A stretch of DNA of 64,000 bases from NCBI RefSeq assembly GCF_004379255.2, contig NC_056040.1:4196257-4260256 (forward strand), written 5' to 3'. Below, one piece after another: positions 1-12,059 of this stretch. The position numbers were made by a program, and so were the translations under genes. Within the stretch, counting starts at the first letter, position 1; every line of letters starts with the position of its first letter. Below the pieces are notes generated by a model that did not search any database, was not told where the DNA came from, and saw only the letters and a program-made list of their open reading frames with translations. The DNA comes from Salvia splendens. Taxonomy: Eukaryota; Streptophyta; Magnoliopsida; Lamiales; Lamiaceae.

Positions 1-1803
1 CACAAATCACTATGTACTAACTGAAGAGGTGTTGTGTATTGAGTAGATGAGTCAGTGTATGGAAGTCTGTGAGACTTAGCAAGACAACAAGGCTGACATA
101 AAGAAGTGGAATTCATTGATTTAAAGGGAATATTACAACTAGTTAAAGCCTTCTTAACAACATCAACGGCACAATGGCCCATTCGTTTGTGCCAAAGCTC
201 TAAACTAGATACATTCGGACTAGAAGAATAAGCTACATGAGTCTGACCCGAGAGAGAGACAGAGCAGATTTCATGCTGACTTGGAGTCTTCTTGGAAATC
301 CTAGAAGGAACTGGAGTCTTGAGAGGAGATTTGTGAGAAAAAATCTGTAAAGTCCACGACTAAGAGTGCCCTTTAGAAGAGTTTCCTTGGTTACCTGATC
401 CTTAACAAAACAAACAGAAGGATGAAATTCAAAAAACACGGAGTTGTCTTGGGCAAACTGAGATACACTCAGAAGATTCTTAGTTATTTGAGGAACATGT
501 AGGAGATGATTGAGAAGAAGGGATCTAGAGTTAGGAGAGGGAGCAGAGTGAAGCAATGAATGACCAACATGTGCAATTTTAATCTCATTTCCATTACCAA
601 GTTGAAGTTTCATACCTCCTTGGTACTCCGAACTGACATTCAGATTTGCAAGATCGTTTGAAATGTGGTTGGTGGCTCCAGAGTCCGGGTACCAAGCTGA
701 GGATGAAGAGCCATCAAAATTGTACTCCGAAGGGGAGTGATGAGACTGTGACTGATTCATGTTACTCCGAGCTTGAACCATGTTGGCAGCAGGATGTTGG
801 CCAAAGATAGATGGTTGTGACTGGCCATAGATGGGCTGTTGTGGTCGTTGTTGCTGAGGCGGTGGTGGAGAAAAACTTTGCTCGAATCTGTACCAGCACC
901 TTTCAGCCGTATGGCCCGGCTTTTGACACAATTGGCAGAGAACACGATTGCCTGGAAATTTTCCTCGACCCCCTCTTCCACCACGGTAACCTGATCCTCT
1001 TCCACCTTCATTTCTACCATAAGTTGCAAAACTGCCACGGCTATTGTGTTGCGATCCTTCTCGCCTCTGACCAGAAATTTGGGCGAGATTAGCTGAGGGC
1101 TGAGATCCATCAAGATTGATGGAGGAGGGCTTTGTCGAGTCCAGCCTAGACTCGAAAGAGAAGAGTAGCGCACTTGCGTCCTGTACGCTCCATGAGTCTG
1201 CTTTAGATGTGATAGTTACGACCACCGGATCGTATTCCTTTCCCAGACCTGCTAAAATATGGAGGATATGGTCTTCATCTTTAACCACACATCCGGCTGC
1301 TCCGAGAAGATCACAACATGTTTTGATTTTGTTGAGATATTCACGTAGAGAGAGAGCATCCTTTTTGATAGTTTGAAGTTGCAGCTTGTACTGCAACACT
1401 TTGGCCTTTGATTGGCTTCCAAAATTGGCTTCAATAGTTTTCCAAATTTCCTTGCTGGATGTAAGACCCACAATTTGGATCATAGTGCTTTCAGTTAAAG
1501 AAGACTGGATCCAAGCTGACAACAATTGATCTTGACGACTCCAAAGAAGAAATTCTGGATTCACAACCCTTTCGGTTGTGCCTGCAACTGAAATAAATTG
1601 AGTAGGAATTTGCTGCTCTCCTACAAGAAAGGATTCAAGACCGTATCCGCGTACAGTGGCCATAATTTGTTGTTTCCAGATAAGATAATTGGTTTCAGAA
1701 AGTTTGAAAGAAATAGGTGATTGTGAGGATGTATAGGAACGATTGTGTTTGGAGAAGAGGTCGGCTGCTGCTCTGCAGCACTTGACAACTCGTTGTCTGA
1801 CAT
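1..1803 (-). pseudogene. Copia gag-protease-preintegrase polyprotein, frameshifted, partial
   Basis: The natural start is probably the ATG at 1801-1803 (MSDNELSS...). A frame change near 1715 then leads into the long open frame that ends at 233. That frame carries the Copia gag domain (FKLSETNYLIWKQQI), a CCHC zinc knuckle (CQLCQKPGHTAERC) and the aspartic protease motif DSGATNH. A second frame change lies at the run of six A (plus strand) near 339-346. Past it, bases 1-330 encode a GAG-pre-integrase segment (ELWHKRMGH, then a CxxC pair) in another frame. Integrase core, reverse transcriptase and RNase H would lie left of the window. With two shifts this copy cannot make a full polyprotein. 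Family assignment is firm; exact shift positions are approximate. Confidence 0.85.
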
Positions 1804-1850
1804 TTAAAAAAAAAATAAGGAAGGCAGAGAAGAGGAACAAGGTTACTTCA

Positions 1851-1864
1851 TGGCTCTGATACCA
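1851..1864 (-). other. Primer binding site (tRNA-iMet type)
   Basis: On the minus strand the bases read TGGTATCAGAGCCA, the standard plant Copia primer binding site. It directly abuts the TG of the putative LTR at 1865 and fixes the element's orientation. Confidence 0.85.
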
Positions 1865-2758
1865 TGAAAGAAACCAGGCTGAAGCAAGAAGATGATTGAA
1901 TTTTCATATTGGAAGTGTTGATTCAATGTATATCAGATTATCACAATCCCCTTTTTTTTACATGAATCGCAGATACAAATGAATGGCTATGTATATATAG
2001 CCTAAATTCCTATCCACTAAATACACGTCAATAGCAATGAACAAATACATCAACAAACATGACTTCCACTTCTTTCACAACTGCTTTCAGTTATCATCGT
2101 GTCTTGATGGCATGTCTCTCCAATTCTCACGTTTGCACGATCCTGAACATTACTCACGTTCATGACTCCTAGGTCTGTTGAGGATGCATCGCTAACAGTA
2201 TTGGTAAACAATAAGGAGATTTTCTTCTCATTTCTGGACCTAGAAATTAGGCTAGTGAACAATCGAAAAGTGTCATCATCCCTCAGAATATTGTATCCTA
2301 TTGACAAAACATCCTTTTTTTTCTTCGCCCCTGGAAGCGGTACAGAAATAGGTGCTTTTTTCTATGTTGTTTACCTTAGTTACTGGGGGTTTCAGGGAAG
2401 ACTTATGAATGCCAACAGAGGCTACCACAATAGGACGGCCAAAACTTGGAACTAAATAAGGTGCCTTACTCTCCAGCATTAGAATTAGGCAAAATTATGC
2501 AAGTTTATGCAATGTTGGCATTGTCTTTGCTTGGATATGCTGTTCCGTTCTTTGTGCAAAGTTATTACTAAGATCCTTTTAAAATATCATGATCAGGTGT
2601 TTTATTTAAGTATTTGTTGATGCAATACTATTATGTCAGGATATGGTTAAGTTTGAGCTGGTTGATTCCCAAACATAAAACTAATTTCAAGGTTTGTATC
2701 ATGTTTTTTCAAAATTTTGATGAAAAATCTAATGTCAACCAGCATTTCTGGTCTACAG

Positions 2759-4492
2759 ATGACTCAGGGGAGTCTGATGTTCCTATGGTTTCAAATATCC
2801 GACAGGATCTTACTGAGTGGCAAGAAAAGCATGCAAAGCTTGTTTTATTAACTGTGAAGGTTAGAATGTGAATTTGAGTACTGACTTAAACAGTGTTCTA
2901 TCAAGGAATGTAATGATGTTTTTTATCACTTTACATATTCTTTATCGTAAGATATCAATTTATAGCATGGTGATTCCAGATTAATGCAAACTGGGCTTAG
3001 GACTCTCTTAAGATATCAGAGTAGGTCTTGCTGCTTCTTATAGATCACTCATCCCCACTATATTGGCCTTTTTAAGTTTCATCGATGGCATAACAGTACC
3101 ATTTATTTTAGGTGGTTTCTTAATTTTACATTCTGGAGGCTGTGATGTGCAACAGTGCTGGTGTCAGCTAAATCCCACTTATGATGCTAAACACAAATGG
3201 ATTTTGGATGGAAAACATCCATATTCTAGTTACTTTGTACATTTTCTGATGGAAATAATGCTATATCTCTTTGCATATAGATGAATGTTGTGAATCAATC
3301 ACATTACTTTTACTAATTTTTAGGTGGTACAATAGGATTGAAAAGATCTCCCATTTATATACAGTAGAGAATGTGTGATGTGTTCCAATATCAACCAGCG
3401 GCTTCATATTTAATTGTGGAAAAGTTTTCAATATTTTAAAAGTCTTCAATAGTAAACAAGAAGTTTGTATTGTTTTACGATTTTCAGGAAGTTTCAAAGC
3501 TAAGGTATCAGCTGTGCCCGCGAGTGATGAAAGAAAGGAAATTCTGGAGAATCTTCTTCATTCTAGTTAAGGCCATATTGCTCCGTAAGTATTTAATTAT
3601 TCAGAGTGGTTCATTTGGATATTTAGGTGAATCGTTAGGTAGTTGTTTGAATTAAGATCATTGTCTTGGTCTCTTGTGTTATCTTCAAACTATTTTTGTT
3701 GAATCAGTATAATACTGTGTAAAGTTTTTGCTTGAATTGTGAGAAACTGGTTATCTTCTGATTTCTTTATCACACTAAACCCATTTCACTAGTATAACAC
3801 TTGTGATAAAACAGCTAATTAGAAATTTCAGACCTTTCTCCTTTCAGCATCTTTGTTTTACAGATAGATAAAAGTTAGTATGAGTTTACTTTGTTTCATC
3901 ATGTCATAGGAGTTGGGAAATTTAGATATTGTTCATGTTTTAAATTGAAGATGTAGATGAAAACTCTCTATTAATTCATTTTTTTCCTTGAAAAAAATCT
4001 CTATTTTATAGGTGAATGTTTTAACCTATTAAATTTGAAGCTTGCTTACTCAAGTAACATGGATGGATATTTACTTTTGACCAACCGAATGACAAACTGA
4101 TAAAATTCAAAGTGCCTAGCTATACTAATATGTGCCAAGTAAGAAAATGTATATCTCTCTCCCCACCAAAACGCTCAAACAAAGAGATCTGTCTGGCGAT
4201 AAACAAAGAGATCTGTCTGACAAATCAAGCATGGGATATTTATAGTGTCATCACATTTCATGCTTGGTTTTCAAGCAATGCATGCCATTCTCATAGGCTT
4301 TTGTTTTTGTGAGGTTTATTATGTAATCCAAGATGAACTTGGTTAGGTCTTTAAAATTCTCTCACTTTCAACAAATCTCTTTTTTGAATTGATCTGAACT
4401 CATGCTTTTATACTGTGGTCATTGGTGGCTTGCTAATTACTTCCACGGTTTTATCAGATGATGGAGACGATGGCTTCGATGATGATTTTTGA
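2759..4492 (+). CDS. 3' exons of an unidentified gene
   Basis: I do not recognise this gene. Three stretches behave like exons. The first, 2759-2859, follows CTACAG, precedes a GT and encodes a segment with the core RQDLTEWQEKHAKLVLL. The second, 3488-3565, follows TTTTCAG and encodes SFKAKVSAVPASDERKEI and onward. The third, 4458-4492, follows TTATCAG. Joining the second at CTA|GTTAAG to the third gives a smooth acidic C-terminus, DGDDGFDDDF-stop. The first and second exons do not join in phase (0 versus 1), so an exon between them is missed or the gene is damaged. Upstream exons were not found; the Copia element sits to the left and may have cut the gene. It could be a real gene with a C-terminal D/F-rich tail or a pseudogene fragment. 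Confidence 0.4.
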
Positions 4493-6525
4493 CTGGATAT
4501 AGCTTGGTAAGTGCAATGCAGCATTACTGTGGCTTATTTCTATACTTCATTTTATGACACCAAAATATTATTTTTTCCTCGATAAGCCTTCATGTTGATA
4601 TAGAACTTCTGCTGCAAATTATGTAAATATACGCATGCTCTTCTATGAGTTCATTTTTTCCAGGTCTGATACTGTAATGACTAATTAAAACAACTTATAT
4701 GTTGATGATTGGACATGTCGTTTAAATTATAGATCATCGGAGTAACTATATGATTTTCTCGAATGGTAATCCTCTTGCTCATCTTGTTGGTAGACTCATT
4801 CAATTGACGATGAGTGGCCTAATCTCACAGGAAAATGAGAAAAGATGGCCTAGTGGCAAGCTGGTGAGCGGACAAGATGATCGTAGTTTTGAGGTTCAGA
4901 AAAGAGCAGTGTTTGTGTTATGAAGATAGGCATGAAGATGCTGCAAATTAGCTACATAACAATCCAATTAGCAATCGTAAATTCTGTCTTCTTCTCTTGT
5001 TATATTTGCCTACTGAGTTTTTTCTCTCTTCAAAGTTGATCAAAGTTTCCCATAGAGGGTGAAGGGACTTAAGCCCCCATCCTACCCTTGTTTGTTTCTA
5101 TTTTTCTATTGTTAATATTGTCCAAATTATCCGAAATCATCTTTCATCCTTACTAAATTGATGTGTAGGTGAAGACCAATTATTTGAGTAGGCTCTAGCT
5201 TGTTATACCTATCTATCATTTAGAGAGAGTATACGTTTGGAGTAGGGTTGTTAAAGTAGTGTTAGTGGATAGTGAGACCAATATAATTATTGGTGTTTTG
5301 ATGGTGGTATAAGTTGTAAATAACTTGACGTAGAAGGGTAATAAATTGGGATAATTTTTCATAAATGAAAATGTCCATATTTTTATGGGACTGACGAAAA
5401 TGAAAAGTGCACATATTTTTATGAGACGGAGGGAGTATTTGTATATGATTAGTCTTCGTGTGTTATAATTATTTATTCTAAATATACTTTTTTTAGTATA
5501 CCTTTGTTACAGGTAGTATAAATTGTTTATTCTAAATTGTTTTATTTTTGTAAATTACGCACTTTTATTCAGCATCTTGGACTACGAATATTAAATTATA
5601 CTCCGTATTACTCATTTACTTAGGCCCACTGGATTAAACTCTATTGGGAAAATAATCGTCTGGGACGGCCCGATCTTGACATATCAGAACACTGGAGCCC
5701 ATCTAAGCCCTTCAAATTAAGTTGTTATTCAAAAAATTTTAAATAAATAAAAAACAAAGTATAGGATATTGTATTACTCCTATTTTGCCTACCATATCAA
5801 AAACAAAATATATTTAAAAATAGGGTACATTTAGCCAATATTAGGACCTACGTTCTTGAGTCATAAACCCCGTTTCGACATATACGTTTATTTTGCCAAT
5901 ATTAACCGATCAGTGGTTCAATTCATCTGACAAAAACGTCAGCTCAATATCTTTATTAGTTTTTCACAAAGGCCCACAAGAATGTGAACAACATATGTTT
6001 ACACTTGAGAAGTTATAATCAATTTCAGAAAAAAGACATACGTATGATATACTTCTTCATGGTTGTTTGGCTCAACTACATCCGTGCTCAACGCCCGTCC
6101 AAAGCACGTCGGTTGCATGCTTAGGCTATCTCCAGTCATACACTAAATCTCATTTTGGAGTAGACTACTTCTCTAATCATATTGCAAACTCAAACCTATT
6201 TTCGCATTTTTCTACAGAACGACACCCAGTATGGATCTACTGCAAAAATTTTGAGAGACATACTAAAAAATGGTGTAAAATTTGAGTTTGATGTGAACGA
6301 TTGGAGTAAAATTACTTTTTAGTGTGACATATACTAAAAAACGAGTTTGAATTTGAGTTTGATATAAATGGTTGGAGATGGTTAGTTACGAAATACTTAA
6401 ATCAAGATTTAACCTCATAACCTCATGAATGCTCTCCAAATTCTTTTTAAATGGACTTTGAAATGAACATAAAATTGAATTTATGCAAAATTTATCCATC
6501 AAAAGTAAAAAAAACTAAGTTACAT
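4493..6525. other. Non-coding stretch with MITE debris
   Basis: No supported gene. The sequence is AT-rich. Around 5422-5437 it contains the end motif GAGACGGAGGGAGTA of a Stowaway-like MITE, whose other end is not recognisable. Bases 4493-4930 are probably the 3' UTR and downstream of the gene on the left. Confidence 0.5.
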
Positions 6526-6743
6526 CATCCATCCCTGAAAGTTTGTCACATTTTACTTTTTGCCATATTTGATAGTGAACCTCATATTCCATGAGCTAAT
6601 TCTTACTCATATTTTATTATAAAACTAAAATATAAAATTATTATCCATATTTCACTTACTTTTTCAACTCAACTTCCATTACATTTTTTAAAACTCATAC
6701 CCAGTCAAAACATGACAAAATTTATAGAACGGAGGGAAGGGAG
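6526..6743. mobile_element. Stowaway-like MITE, degenerate
   Basis: The left end reads CATCCCTGAAAGTTTGTCAC and the right end reads ATAGAACGGAGGGAAGGGAG followed by TA. The interior matches the MITE at 36067-36318, for example the shared phrases CTTACTCATATTTTATTATAAAA and TTTTTCAACTCA. TA flanks fit the Tc1/mariner-type target. The ends are eroded. Confidence 0.7.
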
Positions 6744-7105
6744 TAATGTTTATCTTATTCCATGAATTTGTATATAAATACAACAAAATTTGACTAGAAT
6801 ACAAATTTCATAAATACAATAATGTTTCACTTATATTTCATTCATCCTCTTATTTGAGTAGTACACTTTCTTTCATATTATACTAAAAAAATAAATCCGT
6901 ACAACGACAAATAGACGAGTTTAATTATTGACTTTCTTGCCACCCGCACATCATGGCACAGACGGTTCTCAACGATTTCAGCATGCAATCTCGGAAAAGA
7001 ACCGCGAAAATCCTTATCTATCTACTAAAATTTACAGAAGATGGAATTCACTGCAATAAATGGCAATTGAATTGGGACCTCGCATTGCTGCCATCATCCG
7101 TACAA

Positions 7106-7129
7106 ATTCGTATTCGTATTCGTATTCGT
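7106..7129. repeat. ATTCGT hexanucleotide microsatellite
   Basis: Four perfect tandem copies of ATTCGT lie about 400 bases upstream of the O-fucosyltransferase-like exon. Confidence 0.85.
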
Positions 7130-7524
7130 ATGTACTAGTAATTGCGAGTGAATGGATGATCCATTCCATGCCCTCCCATGATTTCCTCACCGACATTCTG
7201 CACCATTCACCCACATACATAACACTCTCTCTACATTCTTATTAGTTAGTTATTACCTTGTTCTGCTCTGTATCCGCCGCCGTCGAATAACAAACACTTC
7301 TAGTTTCTCTTTCTCTTCCTCTCTTTCTTCCCTAAAACATTCAAAGATCGATTTTTTTTCTCCTTGAACGAATTTTCTTGAATTTCTGTTTTGGGGAAAA
7401 ATCTCAGGTTCAATTTTTATAGATTGAAGATATTTTTATGGGGTGGTTGTGAAATGATGGGGCACAAAAAACGGCGGCGTTTGGAGGGGAGAGGCTGGAC
7501 AAGCCGAGGAATTCTGGGTCGAGG

Positions 7525-8447
7525 ATGAAGCTATGGATGATCAGAGCAACCAGCATGGTTTTGTTGTGGACTTGTGCACTTCAGTTGACTGCACTGACTG
7601 AAACTTGGGGACCTCGCTTCTTCAAAAGCTGGCCCTCTTGCTTCTTTCCCGAACCCGAGCCTGCATTCGGCCTTCACTCATCCCCTCTCAAACCTAAAAG
7701 TGAGCATTTACTCCATTGTCTCTATGTTAAGCTTCGTGGTGATTGATTAGATATGATGAAGATTGGCAATCTTGTTTGTTTGCCTTTTTAGTTAGAGATG
7801 TTGATTTTAGTAAGATGTTTGTATGGTTATTATTGGAATGGAGGATTTGTAGTTAATGTTTGAGTTTGTGTTCCTAGCATGATTGCTTTGTTTGATGATC
7901 TTCTTCACTCTTAATTAGGCATTTATGTGCTTTATTGAAACTTGCAGTTGTAGAATTATTGACCTAATCTGTGGATGATTTGCTAAATTGTGTTCCCGAT
8001 CCAGGGGTCTATAAAAACAACGGTTACTTAATCGTTTCGTGCAATGGAGGGCTTAGCCAAATGAGAGCAGCAGTGAGTTGCTTTTCTATCGATCCGCTTA
8101 GTTTGTGTTGCGTTGCAGAGTAAACTTTAGTTCCTTAAGATTTACACCTCAAATAGAAGAACTCAGCAGAAAAGTCATCAAAATACTGAGGCGAAATGGC
8201 CCTTTCTTAGTGCTTCATCTCAGATACGAGATGGATATGCTAGCCTTCTCCGGTTGTACTCAAGGGTGCAACTCCGAGGAGGTGGAAGAACTAACAAGCA
8301 TGAGGTGAGCTCCGTTCGCTTTGTATGGTGAAGGTTGCTCATTTTGATCGGATGGGAAAGCCAAGCAAGAGATTGGTGATACCCGATCGGCCTAAAGAGG
8401 ACGACTATTTCTACGCCAACCCTTGTCGCCTCGCGAGGAAGCACTAA
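7525..8447 (+). pseudogene. O-fucosyltransferase family (DUF246-type) pseudogene
   Basis: Family members are Golgi type II membrane glycosyltransferases that use GDP-fucose; plant members are about 500 residues. Exon 1 (7525-7699) encodes the short cytosolic tail and membrane anchor (MKLWMIRATSMVLLWTCALQ). Exon 2 (8005-8072) joins in phase and encodes [21 protein letters not shown], the start of the donor-binding fold. The next recognisable piece, 8105-8304, encodes [20 protein letters not shown] and then [15 protein letters not shown], which lies over 100 residues further along in intact members. A last piece (8350-8447) encodes the C-terminal RLVIPDRP...DDYFYANP tail and a stop. At least two large internal deletions are therefore present, and no full-length enzyme can be made. 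The leader at 7260-7524 is CT-rich like a genuine 5' UTR, so transcription may persist. Family call is firm. Confidence 0.85.
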
Positions 8448-9104
8448 ATAGCGTTTAATTTGTCTGTTGTTGTGTGATAGAAGTAGAGAGTAGCCGTTGT
8501 TGTCAACAAAGCTCAAGAGGTTGGTAATTATGACGCGTGATCGAGGCACCAAAGTTCATACAAAATCCCCTGGTAAAATTACCATGGGACATCCGCAATC
8601 CGCTACAAATAGTGACATACTATATCTGCTATTAATATTCGCTGGTAAACCTTGAGTTTTTTTGTAGTGTAATCCATGATGACCATTATTGTACATAATC
8701 CAATTCATTGTCTTTGTATCAATAATTCATACATTTCAGATATAGATTATTGTTTTTGCTAAAGTATTGTTACACAAAAATACTGAAATTAATCAAAATA
8801 ATAGATATATATGTCTGAAATTATATACTAATACTACTTGTCATTTGTAAACTGATTATTTCATATGCAACAAACAGAAAAAAAGGAAAAAAAGGAACAC
8901 ATAATATTAAAAATTCTCTTCCACAATTAAAGAACAAATGATTCTGAACAAAACTATTTGATTCTTGATATGATCTTATACATACAAATACAATACAAAA
9001 GTGTATACTATATATATATATGCTTTAGTTTTGAGAGAGCTAAATCAAGAGCAGGGGGAAAATTGCTCTCTCACTTCACCTCTCTCTCTCTATACCTATC
9101 TAGA
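8448..9104. other. Non-coding stretch
   Basis: No supported gene or repeat family. It includes the probable 3' UTR and downstream sequence of the peptide gene on the minus strand. Confidence 0.4.
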
Positions 9105-9614
9105 TCAGTTGTTCTTCGGAGGATGTGGCTTCGGTGGATGATAATCCGAGCTGAACGCCATTACTGAATTTTCGTCGTCGTCTTCTTCTTCTTCACCTTT
9201 AGTCTTTCCAAGAGAATTGGAAACCACTTTCTTTGTTGCTTCAACTGTCAGTTTTCTTGCAATTTTTTCAACTGACTGCACAATTTTTACTTATTAATTT
9301 CAACTGTTACCCCAAATCATGATTAAATTAAATTAAAAGTTACCTTTGTTAAACTGAAGCAATCACTGTCTGCTGCCATCTCTTTCTTTGTTGTTAACAC
9401 ATGACTTCCTTTCTTCACTGCAAATATACAAAACAAGAATCAGTACAGAAATATGGAGTACAATCCAATTCCAATATACTCCACATTAATTAATCTATAT
9501 ATATAGTAAAAATAAAAAAATATAATAGAATTTACCTCGACGAGCAAGTGAAATAGAATTTTCCTGCATAGCAAGAAATATTGTGAAAAGCAAGATCAAA
9601 ATCTGGAACTTCAT
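9105..9614 (-). CDS. RGF/GOLVEN/CLEL-type signalling peptide precursor
   Basis: Three exons (9536-9614, 9344-9417, 9105-9275) join in phase with GT-AG introns into a 107-residue protein. Residues 1-20 are a hydrophobic signal peptide (MKFQILILLFTIFLAMQ). The middle is basic and variable. An acidic run (EEEEDDDE) lies at about 79-86. The last 13 residues are DYHPPKPHPPKNN. The DY start, HPP at positions 8-10 and terminal N are the hallmark of root meristem growth factor (RGF, also GOLVEN or CLEL) peptides, whose Tyr is sulfated and which bind LRR receptor kinases to control root meristem size and gravitropism. RKLT (58-61) resembles an S1P-type subtilase site, though this is only inference. 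The start at 9614 is chosen because it opens the signal peptide; a TATA stretch lies about 85 bases upstream. I cannot assign the exact family member. Confidence 0.85.
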
Positions 9615-9696
9615 TGTTGATTTTTCTCCCCACAACTTATTTTGTTGGTGTTGAAGATGAAAAAAACACATGCAAAACAATAGGAGGGTGTTGGGC

Positions 9697-9705
9697 ATAT
9701 ATATA
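9697..9705 (-). promoter_or_regulatory. Probable TATA box of the peptide precursor gene
   Basis: ATATATATA lies 83-91 bases upstream of the start codon at 9614, a usual distance for a plant gene with a short 5' UTR. Confidence 0.5.
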
Positions 9706-9706
9706 C

Positions 9707-12059
9707 TCCATTTACAAAATCAATCAGGTCAAAGCTTGGTTTTTTAATCAATTCTTGAATGTATTCAAATAATATTATTAAATAAACATGGGACAGTTTG
9801 TACATCGGAGAACTCGAATTTGATGTTCAAAGTTAGGAGTTAAGAAAAGTGGGAGTGAAATTTTTTTATGTGTTATAGGAAAAAGAGTGTGTGTTTTGCC
9901 CCTGTCTGCCGCCATGCATGCAACGAGGAAAAGTTACTATTTTTAAATGTGGATTTTTTATTTAAATTGAATTTAGCTTAGTTTTTTAAAAATATTTTGG
10001 TTCCCAAATCCAAATGCGTATACCGGAATCTGGTATATATTCTTCTGTACAATTCAATGCTGCTCAAGTTTCAAATTAATCTCACTTTTGATTAATTCAT
10101 TATTGTTACTTAATTTCGGCTTTATATGTTTTAATATGCTTGTGCGCAAGCATGTTATTTTGATCATATTTTATCCATCTGACATGCTACTCATGCGTAC
10201 ATAATATTTCAAATTTGTGTACTAGTCAAAATTAGTACGAAATGAAGCACGGTTTTAGTGAGAATTTTCATTGAATATTCGAATTTTCGTTGATATTCTT
10301 GAACTTGTCCACGATCGTGCGAGTATCCCTCGTGTCAACGCCTTCCCTTTGCTTTACGCTTAGTTACCTTTTTTCTAGTCGGAAGGCTCAGACTTAGCAC
10401 TACGTGAATAGAGTGTAGTATATACAAGAAAGGTATAACGGTAAGTTGATAAAAGAAATCAGATTTGACCATTTAAAAACGGTAAAAGCGGACATAAAAG
10501 TATTTCAAAATTTAGAAAGAAAAATAAAAAACGGCTATGCACTACATGACATGCCTAGACGACAACGCAAGCAAGTGGGATAAATGGCCGCGCGTTGCAC
10601 ACGACCATGGTCCCGATGTTTTCCACCAACGTGGCTCGTCTTCATCAAATCACACGAGGGCGTGACACACGGTGTTTCATGCTATTTAAGGTAAGTGAAT
10701 TCGATACACCTTTAGTCAAAGGGATCTTTTTCAAATCGACTCATTTGTAATTCTATTTCAAAAATGTCATTAATTTTCTCTGTCAAATTTTTGTCTCTCT
10801 TTAATTTCTTGAAAAGAAGACTTCTTGTTATAAAATCAGTTAGAGATTATATAACAAATGTATCTATGGCCAAATATTGTCATATATATGTGGTTGCAAA
10901 ATTGAAGGGACCATACATGTGTTTACCACAAACATTAATTGCATTACAAACGTTTAGTTTATTAGTAATACCATTCCATTAGAATAATTTTTGAAATAAC
11001 CCAAACTAATTAATAAATTAAAGAAAACAAGACTGCTGTCAGGAAACGTGAATCTCTATTTTCATAAAAGCAGTCAAACTAACGAACTCGATCTACTTTT
11101 TTAAAACTAAAATACAACAAAATCTCAATACAATACACATAGTTGTGATTTTGTAACATGTGATAGAGGGGCAAAACCAAGAAATGGGAGAAAAATAATA
11201 ATGATTAATGTGCAAGTGGTACTCTAAATTAATGAATTAATGAATGGGTAAAATAAAATTGATGGATCATAAAACAAATGGATGCAACAAAACATTTGTA
11301 GCTTTTGACAATAATTGGTTTCCACGAGGTGCAAAACACAAGACCGTTTTTCACGACTTTATGGTACATTTCTCACTTGCCTTATATCGATAATCCCAAT
11401 TTAGCTAATTAATTGTTTAAATTAATTTGAATATTAATAATAAGTCAATTAGCATTTCAACATGACTCAAAACCCTACGTTTGCTCGGAAATTGTTGGCG
11501 GCCGGTGGTTGGTCGGCGGTCATTCTTTTGAGTTGGAATTATGCTATAATTAGTAGCTTTATGCATGGATGCAACAAACTTTACCATTTCCGGAACTAGT
11601 TTTTTTGCACCATTTTGTTTGAACTTTTGGTTTGAGATTTAGTTGTAATTAAATTAATGTAAAGGTTAAATTACTATAAAATTAGTGATAATATTTAATG
11701 ATTATGTCAATTATGTCATACAGTTTTTTAGTTTTTATCACCAAAACGTTGGTGATATAAATCAGTTCTCTATCCGATCTGATTAACAAATAGATTAAAT
11801 GCTTTCGAAGCTTTTTTTCATTCAAATTTTGGGATATTTAAAAGGTGTGCTGTAGTATAATTATATATGGCCATTAATGCTTTTATTCAAACAACCACAA
11901 TTGAGAGTATTGCAGGCCATTTTTTTAAAATCACAATTTCCAAATTTCACAACTTTACGAAATCAGAGCATTAGGGTCTGATGGTTTCACGTCTTCATTG
12001 TTAGGGTCTCCAAAAAGAAGAAATAAATTTAGGCCTAATGGTTATTAGGCTCAAGAAAT
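9707..12059. other. Non-coding stretch
   Basis: AT-rich sequence in which I see no coding exon, RNA gene or clear transposon end. Short open frames here have no recognisable content. Confidence 0.4.

Larger units (their letters stand above)
1..2055 (-). mobile_element. Ty1/Copia LTR retrotransposon, partial (5' LTR, PBS, gag, start of pol)
   Basis: The element runs leftwards and leaves the window at base 1. A 14-nt primer binding site complementary to initiator tRNA-Met lies at 1851-1864. Next to it is a probable 5' LTR at about 1865-2055, which starts TG and ends CA on the plus strand and has a TATA-like stretch near 1990. The outer LTR edge is a guess from the TG/CA rule, because the other LTR and the target duplication are outside the window. 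The coding part is described separately. Confidence 0.85.

Noticed and set aside
10764..10982. 72-residue plus-strand ORF
   Set aside because: AT-rich, no splice or family evidence, and no similarity I can name.
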